NCBI GenBank assembly: GCA_963855995.1
Contig: OY979717.1
Span: 67,136,355-67,200,354 of the forward strand
DNA length: 64,000 nt
Direction: 5' to 3'
Source of the DNA: Muricea muricata
Lineage: Eukaryota > Cnidaria > Anthozoa > Malacalcyonacea > Plexauridae
Shown: in pieces, positions 57,740 to 64,000 of the stretch
How the letters are laid out: every line of letters begins with the position of its first letter
How positions within the stretch are numbered: position 1 is the first letter of the stretch
Program-made: the position numbers and the translations under genes
Notes under the pieces: model-generated
Seen by the model: the letters and a program-made list of their open reading frames with translations, nothing else
Databases searched by the model: none
What the model was told of the DNA's origin: nothing

Positions 57740-60700
57740 TCACGTCATGTCCAGTGCCAATGTCTTAAATTTCTGGCCATGTGTTAGTGTATCATTTTCT
57801 TCAGATCTTTCTGTTGTTGTCCCTAGGTGCCTTCTGTTTCGCCGATATAATTTTCCTTCAGACATAACTTCGTATGATCGGGGCGCAACTTTCTTCTTGC
57901 AAACTCCTTTCCTCCAAGTCTTGTTCCGAGTGTTGGGCTCTGGTCGAATTCGAACTATATCACCTGGTTTTAGCTCTGACAGCGATTTACTTCCCCGATT
58001 AAAGAATGAAGCTTGCTTTCTTCTCTTGTTTGTTATCTGTTTCTCAACCATGGTTGGAACTTTCGGTTTCAACAAATTTACTGAAGTCGGCAAGAGTGTT
58101 CTTGTTCTCCTGCCCATCAGCCTCTGAACTGGGGATGAATCAAGCCCTTCAGTAGGTGTGTTTCTCCATGCTAGCAGGGCTAGATAGGGGTCTCTTTTAT
58201 CCTCTTGCGCTTTCTTTAGGATCTTTTTAGCTGTTTTTACCGCATTCTCAGCCTTTCCATTTGCTTCCGGATAGTGCGGGACAATGTTATGTGCTTGGAG
58301 TCCCATTCTTTGGCAAAATTCTCAAAGCTTGTTGACGAAAACTGGGGGCCGTTGTCACTTCGTACTTCTTCGGGTATGCCATGTCTAGCGAATGGTGACT
58401 TCATACAAGTGGTGATTGCTGCAGTCGTTGTTTGATTTAAGGCATTTACTTCAAAGTAGTTTGAATAGTCGTCCACCATCACAACGTATTCTTTATTGCC
58501 TAGTGTGAACAGGTCAACAGCCACTCTCGACCACGGGCGGTCCGGCACTGGTTGAGACATGAGGGGCTCTCTCGGTTGATCTTGTCGGTGGGCATTACAG
58601 GTATCGCAGCTGGATACGTATTCTTTGAGTTCTGTAGTCATACCCGGCCAAAAGACCACTTCTCGAGCACGTCGAAGGCATCCTTCAGCACCAATGTGAC
58701 TAGAATGTATCTTTTCTAGTATTTGAGCTCTCATCGACACGGGCACAATAACTCGCTCACCTTTGAAGAGAATGCAATCTTGTACTGATAATTCGTCGCG
58801 AAGTTTATAATAAGTTCTTATTCGTGGTGATACTTTGTTTCCCTGGTCTGGCCATCCATTTTCAACGTTCTTTTTCAGGTCTTGGAGGGTTGCATCCTCT
58901 CGAGTTTTCTCTTGAATCTCTTGCAAGCGTTCTGGGCTAATGGAAAGATACTTAGTCATTTTGACGTTCTCGACAGCCCTGATAAATTCTTGCTCTTCTA
59001 CACTAATTTGGTTGGGTGCACTCAGGTAAGCTCTGCTTAAAGTATCGGCGATGTACATTTCTGATCCTCGTTTGTAGATAACTTTCAAGTTGTACTTCTG
59101 CAACTGCATCATCATTCTTTGCAACCGTTTTGACGCTGCAAAGAGAGGCTTTCTTAAAATCACCTCCAGTGGCTTGTGATCCGTTTCGACGGTGATCTCG
59201 CGTCCAAATACATATTGATCAAAACGATCACAGGCATGCACGATGGATAAAAGCTCCTTTTCGATCTGGGCGTAGTTTCTCTCGGTAGCGGTGAGAGCTC
59301 GGGATGTAAATGCTACTGGATGACCTTCTTGTAACAGCGCCGCGCCAATCCCGGACTGCGAGGCGTCGCATTGGAGGGTTACTTCCTTGGCTACATCGTA
59401 GTATTGCAGGACCGGATGACTTGTGATCAGTGTTTTTACTTCATCGAATGTTTTCTGCTGATTTTCATCCCAGTGCCACTCAACGTCTTTCGCTTCTAGC
59501 TGACGAAGTGTTTCGGTGATCGTTGAAATGTTGGGTAGGAATTTGGAAAGATAATTCACCATTCCTAGGAATCTCTTCACTGACGGTACATTCGTTGGTT
59601 GTGGCATTTTCTGGACCGCTTCAACTTTCTTGGGGTCCGGTTTAATTCCTTCGGACGTCAGGAGATGTCCAATGTAGGGAACTTCGGTCATCCTTAGCTT
59701 GACTTTCTCTTTGTTCAGCTTGAGGTTTCTTTCACGGGCTCTTTGCAAAGCATTTTTGAGATTTTCGTCGTGATCTTTTGTTGCGGACTCGATGTCTTCA
59801 CCTTCCCCAAATACCAGCAGATCATCAGCTATTACTGCCGTCCCTTTCAGGTTTTCGAATGTGTTATTCATTCTTCTCTGAAACTCTTCGGGGGCTGAGC
59901 AGATGCCGAAGGGCATTCGAAGCCATCGAAAACGCCCAAATGGTGTATTAAAGGTTGTAAGAATGCTAGATTCTTCATCAAGCTTTATTTGCCAGAATCC
60001 ACTTCTGGCATCCAAAGACCGAGAACACCTTTGCATTGCTTAACTTGGTAGCAACCTCTTCAATGGTGGGCATTGGGTAATGGGGTCTCTTAATAGCTCG
60101 GTTGAGATCTTTAGGATCTATGCAAATTCTTAATTTGTCGGGTTTTACCACTGTGACCATGCTCGAAACCCAATCTGCGGGGTCCTTTACAGGAGCCAGA
60201 ATTCCTTCTTCAACCATTCGGTTTAGTTCCTTTTTCAAAGGATCTTGTAGAGTGACTGGTACTCTGCGAGGAGGGTGTATTACTGGTTTCACACTTGGAT
60301 CAATTTCGATATGATAGCTTTCATCCAAACATCCAATACCTTCAAACACGTCAGCATATTCTTGAAAAATATCCGAAGTTGCATTTATTGACATTTTCTC
60401 TGGTGCCATGGCTTCTTTATCGTGCTTATCATTTACGAGGACCTGTAAAAACTTTAGCTTTTGGCATGTTTCAGCACTTAGAAGTGGTTTTACATCACAA
60501 TCGACCACTTGAAATTCAAGTAGATGCTTTGAGTTGCCTCGAGTGCATGTAACTTTACATTTGCCTACTGGGTGCATGACTGTTCCATTATACATGGTAA
60601 ATGTGGCATTACTTCTTTGTAGGTAGATGTCCTCTGGGTTTCCTATGGCTTGAACATACTGTTTTAATGGAAGGATATTACATGTTGCTCCACAATCTAA

Positions 60701-61649
60701 TTGGAACTTAATGTTTACCTTATCATTCACTTTCATACTTGCAAATAGTTGCTTTGGGATCATATTTCCCTTGCTTGGTTTTGCATTCAGTGCCCCAATG
60801 TGGTGTGTCACAGTGCCAATTGTATAGTCATTGTCCGAGTTGGCCTCATCCTCTTCAATATAATTTACTCTGGGTCTGTAAGCCTTTGATTTACACTGGG
60901 CTGCAAAGTGGTTGGGTTTTCCACACTTCTGGCATTTTGCTCCATATGCTGGGCATAGATTTTTGTCCCTTGGGTGTTTTTTTCCACAGTACTTGCAATT
61001 CACAAGAGGGATTGGTGTGTCCTGATCATGCTTTTTCGGGAGCTGTTCCCCACTTAACTTAACTGCATGAAGAGATTCTTCAGTTATTTTCTGGTCAGCT
61101 TTTATTTGTTTTAACTGGACATTTGTTAATTCAGCTGAACGCACTTTTTCAATTGCTGTTGGCAGGGTTAATTCAGGATCTCTCAGTAGCCTTTCCCTAA
61201 CAGAATTATCTTGAATTCCAAACACCACCCTGTCTCGGATCAACGACTCTTTTAAGTCCCCAAATTCACATGTATTAGCCATTGTTTTTAAAACAGTTAC
61301 ATAATGATCAATTGACTCACCATGTTCTTGGTTTCGTGAGAAAAACACAAAGCGTTCGTATATTGTGTTCTTTCTGGGGTTGCAAAAGGCATCAAATTTC
61401 TCCAAAACTTTGGCTATTTTGAGGTTATCACCGTCAGTGGCCCAGTTGAATGTGTTATAAACATCAACAGCTTCTTCGCCAATCACAGTGAGAAAAGTGG
61501 CCACTCTCGTTGCATCCTCTTTCTCAGATACTCCGGTTGCAATCTCGTAGTTTGTCCACTTCTGTTTAAACTTTTTTCCATTTTAGCGAAGTATTTCTAT
61601 CAAGTATTTTCAGCGGTTCAGGCGGCGGAAGACCAAGAGGCGAGGCCAT
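57740..61649 (-). pseudogene. Gypsy gag-pol with three frameshifts
   Basis: The start ATG is at 61649. A frame change in an A-run near 61575 leads to the gag body and a CCHC zinc knuckle (CQKCGKPNHFAAQC, about 60915), preceded by an extra CxxC pair. The protease active site reads LDCGAT (about 60695), where family members usually have DTG or DSG. RT follows, with a frameshift near 60020 between the PKDLNRAI block and the next RT motif. The RT active box is IADDLLVFG (about 59820). RNase H (QCDAS..., about 59380) and integrase (zinc-binding HH-CC near 58640; catalytic DLF, SDNGPQF and NGKAENA) follow, with a frameshift near 58300. A GDIVRIRP-type C-terminal module ends at 57740. The domain order RT-RNase H-integrase is that of Gypsy/Metaviridae. 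Not functional as it stands. Confidence 0.88.
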
Positions 61650-61755
61650 TTTAACACTCTCGTCACCGAATAAAACGTTTGAATACAACCGTGTAAATAC
61701 AACGAATATTGCGAATCAAGTAAACAACATAAACGAGATCCCACTCCTGACACCA

Positions 61756-61942
61756 TATAACGAGCACTGTGCTATAAACTATTTATTTAATGGTTTAAAC
61801 TCTTTCTTTTACAAGTGTATTTCACTAAGCCCATGCTTCTAGTTAGTAACCATAACAACGAGTTCTTTCGTTCTATACTTCCGGGTCCCGTGACCTTATG
61901 ATACTTTGTCCCGGTGGTCAGCGTCCGGTAGATATTGTTACA
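61756..61942 (-). repeat. 5' LTR of the Gypsy element
   Basis: 187 bp; begins TGTAACAATATC on the minus strand and is followed directly by the primer-binding site. Confidence 0.9.
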
Positions 61943-62161
61943 TTGCTCTAACACAATTAAGCCTTTATTCAGTGCTTTTAAGTACATTTGGTCACCTTGT
62001 GATAAAACATTATCAAACATTGTTGTCGACCAATCGATCAGTGGGTTATTTTGGGCTGTAATAACTGCCGCTAAGCTCATAAAAGCACACTGCTTTCCCC
62101 TAGTTTGAACGTTAAAACGTTCATCGCCTTGGTGCATAGTAGCACAAAGAAATAAAGCCAT
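61943..62161 (-). pseudogene. Helitron N-terminus: protease-like domain part 1
   Basis: ATG 62161 opens MALFLCATMHQGDERFNVQT, followed by RGKQCAFMSLAAV, which carries the candidate nucleophilic cysteine of the protease-like domain. LSQGDQMYLKALNKGLIVLE then runs into the Gypsy insertion. Ignoring that insertion and one 5-bp duplication, the frame continues into VEFLSIDNLPKVV at 56612. The open frame extends upstream to 62491, but that part reads like non-coding sequence, so I favour the Met at 62161. Confidence 0.65.
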
Positions 62162-62497
62162 ATTTACCTGATTTTTATATCTTCCAAAAGGTTTGTGAAT
62201 TCTCGCTTGACCCTTGAGTCTTCGCAGGAGACTACATGGAATGAAATGCGTGCGCATTACAAACGAAATTTGTTCGATTCCCAACCCCTTGTTTTCACAA
62301 AGGTAGCTAAATTCGTCCCCCCGGAAATACGACATCTTAACAGACAAACAGACAGACGGACACAAATCGAGATTTCGACTATACATAGATCGGGGCGAAA
62401 GACTGGGTCGAGTGGGCTCTGGGAAAACCACGCTCGACGTCAAGAATAGTCGTCTTACTTGCAATAAACATGTCACATAGGCTATATACAATCTAGG
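62162..62497. other. Helitron 5' region, boundary not resolved
   Basis: It contains GGGCTCTGGGAAAACC and GACAGACAGACGGACAC-type runs. It probably includes the Helitron 5' terminus and promoter. I cannot place the TC end. Confidence 0.4.
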
Positions 62498-62499
62498 GT

Positions 62500-62689
62500 G
62501 TATCGAAAATTGAAATTGCTTAACAGAATTTCATCCTTTTTCATCTGCAACATTTTGCTTAGAATTTATAAGCAAACTTTGTTGCCTCTATTAGATTACG
62601 GCTGCGTTGTATGGATAGAATGTGGCAATAAAGGGAATGCTGAACGTTTAGAACATTTACAAAATCAGGCTATGCGTATAATACTGTAG
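62500..62689 (+). pseudogene. LINE RT C-terminal fragment
   Basis: KLKLLNRISSFFICNILLRI, LLDYGCVVWIECG and RLEHLQNQAMRIIL match the thumb and connecting region of CR1-like RTs. It is truncated at both ends; a dispersed repeat replaces the rest at 62690. Confidence 0.65.
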
Positions 62690-62930
62690 AATCAACTATC
62701 ACCGCATAGAAATCGAGAGCGAGTAATCTAATTGTTTTAGTAGAATCAGAGGTCAAACATGTAATATTCAACAAAAAATTTGATTTGTAAGCAATTTTTT
62801 TAAAAGAAATCTTTATAGGAAGGTGATTGTTTCGCTACTCGCTATCTATCGCGGAATAGATAGCGGGTAGAGTAACCAATCAAATTACAGCATTTGCAAT
62901 AGATTACTAGTATGATTTTACTAAATAAAA
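62690..62930 (-). repeat. Dispersed repeat, inverted partial copy
   Basis: GCTATCTATC...GGAATAGATAGC and CCAATCAAATTACAGCATTT are the reverse complement of the 7000-7090 segment of the 6255-8060 repeat. The first 40 bases (CAACTATCACCGCATAGAAA) match 7190-7230 directly, so the copy is itself rearranged. Confidence 0.6.
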
Positions 62931-63029
62931 ATAAATAAATCAGTAAGTAAAACACATAGTGAACGAGTAATTTGGTTTCAGAAAGAAGCTCTCCAAGCAG
63001 GCAGCACGCTTGAATGCTACAAACAAATG

Positions 63030-63960
63030 GTAATTAAACATTGATAAAGGCTATTTAAAACGGGTCATTTTTTGGACTTGAAAAAAGCATTTGTTTGCGT
63101 AAATCACAGCATTCTCCTAAAATTACAATGTTATGATATAAATGGAGTTATATACCTATTCGTTGTTTGAATCATATTTAACAAATAGACTGTAATTAAG
63201 ATTGGGCAAAATATACCGCAACAACACAAGGTCTGTTTTGAAGTTCCCCAAGGATCTAATTTGGGACCATCACTATTCCTTTTATGTAATTTATCCAACT
63301 GCCAAATATGTTTGCGCATGATACTGATATAACAACGAAGGGTTAACATGTTCAAGACATCAATGGTTAATAATAGAAGTAAGCTGACTTTGAATAAAGA
63401 CAAAACTAAATATATCATAATAGGTTTCCAGCAGAGATTATCAAATATTGAACTTGATCCTAATCTACTATTGAATTAGAGGAAAGAAGATACTAGTTTG
63501 AAGACTCTAGGCATTATTGTTAATGATCAGTGGAAGCAACAAGTAGAGATCACTGTTTCCAAGGTGTCTAAGGGCATTGGCATGCTGAGGAAAATTATGG
63601 CATGCTGAGGAAAATTCTGAGCATGCTGAGGCATGCTGAGGCATGCTGATGGCATGCTGAGGAAAATTCGTTCCATCGTGAACATTGATAAAAGTTTATA
63701 ACGCTATTATGCTGCCATATTTTGATTACTGCGGCCATGTTTGGACTAAAGGCAGTGAACATCTGCTTGATAAAGTAAAAAAAAATATATAAGACAGTGC
63801 TGCCAAGGGTCCTTACGGGCAGACCATACGAAATCGGAATAAAAGAAATATTTAGAAATTAAATTGTTATGTTTATGCATAAATTAAAAAGTAATGAGCT
63901 ACTGGCTAGTATGAACAACTTGTTTCAAATCGTTAATAATCCAAACTGTTATTTACGCAG
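63030..63960 (+). pseudogene. Second decayed LINE RT fragment
   Basis: LKKAFVCVNHSILL, FEVPQGSNLGPSLFLL (RT motif), NRSKLTLNKDKTKYIIIGF, LKTLGIIVNDQWKQQVE and SKGIGMLRK appear in RT order with stops and frame changes. A short tandem repeat interrupts it at 63588-63668. The fragment reaches the end of the window. Confidence 0.65.
63588..63668 (+). repeat. Short tandem repeat GGCATGCTGAGGAAAATT
   Basis: Five or six complete or partial units of GGCATGCTGAG(GAAAATT) lie in the LINE coding sequence, at the place of the GMLRK segment. They arose by local duplication. Confidence 0.75.
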
Positions 63961-64000
63961 TAACGGTAATGACTTTCTTTTACAAACCTGAAAACAAATT

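Larger units (their letters stand above)
56622..61942 (-). mobile_element. Complete Gypsy-type LTR retrotransposon (5321 bp)
   Basis: Two 187-bp LTRs differ at about six positions. On the minus strand the 5' LTR is followed without spacer by a primer-binding site TGGTGTCAGGAGTGGGAT (61755 downward), complementary to a tRNA 3' end. The 3' LTR is preceded by the polypurine tract AAGGGAAAGGA (56809-56819). Target duplication: CTGCT left, TTGCT right (4 of 5). It is inserted in the Helitron gene. The coding region has three frameshifts, so the copy is defective. Confidence 0.9.
50406..62161 (-). mobile_element. Helitron coding region, split by a Gypsy element and a MITE
   Basis: When the two insertions and one copy of each target duplication are ignored, the three coding pieces (62161-61943, 56621-55345, 54793-50406) follow one another in frame at both junctions. 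Internal breaks remain: TGA 55345-55347, a frameshift near 54075, TAG 52005-52007 and TAA 51204-51206. The TC and CTRR termini were not located. Confidence 0.8.

Noticed and set aside
61787..62491. 234-codon minus-strand frame starting at 62491
   Set aside because: The part upstream of Met 62161 looks non-coding and the part below 61943 reads into the LTR; only 61943-62161 is annotated.

Overview
This window is AT-rich animal nuclear DNA dominated by transposable elements. GT-AG introns, a secreted discoidin-domain gene, LINE, Gypsy, Helitron, pogo, Tc1 and integrase-core DNA transposons, and many small inverted-repeat elements all point to a marine invertebrate. From memory of the protein families the best guess is a cnidarian (coral, anemone or hydrozoan); the sequence alone does not prove this. 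Nothing prokaryotic is present.

Layout. 1-14.6 kb: one host-like gene on the minus strand (three exons, 2443-5113; signal peptide plus one F5/8 type C domain), then repeat-rich non-coding DNA with tandem and dispersed copies of one repeat family. 14.6-24.4 kb: a single DNA transposon of about 9.75 kb bounded by inverted repeats that contain a 42-bp minisatellite. It carries an integrase-core transposase with two in-frame stops on the plus strand and, convergent to it, a four-exon gene for a HECT E3 ubiquitin ligase that reads open throughout. 25.8-30.5 kb: decayed minus-strand coding sequence of a multicopy family. 30.7-34.8 kb: a long inverted-repeat element whose right arm is split by a LINE, which is itself split by a 516-bp inverted-repeat element. 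34.9-36.6 kb: a small unknown coding sequence cut by a palindromic Tc1 derivative. 37-42 kb: an ACAAGTTG-rich palindrome and a decayed LINE with esterase, endonuclease and reverse transcriptase remnants.

42.3-45.1 kb: a 2.8-kb long-TIR transposon with a broken zinc-binding protein gene. 45.2-49.7 kb: a pogo-like transposon whose transposase ends in a PHD finger and which carries a second, spliced HIRAN-like gene. 50.4-62.2 kb: a minus-strand Helitron (cysteine-protease-like N-terminus, HUH Rep, Pif1-type helicase) split by a complete 5.3-kb Gypsy-type LTR retrotransposon and by a 499-bp TTAA element. 62.5-64 kb: more LINE remnants.

The most interesting content is the set of passenger genes on DNA transposons: a HECT ligase, a HIRAN-like protein with a PHD-bearing transposase, and a Helitron protease-like domain. 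The clean nested insertions, with target-site duplications, allow relative dating. Gene models were made by reading splice signals and frames by eye; no alignment or database search was run.
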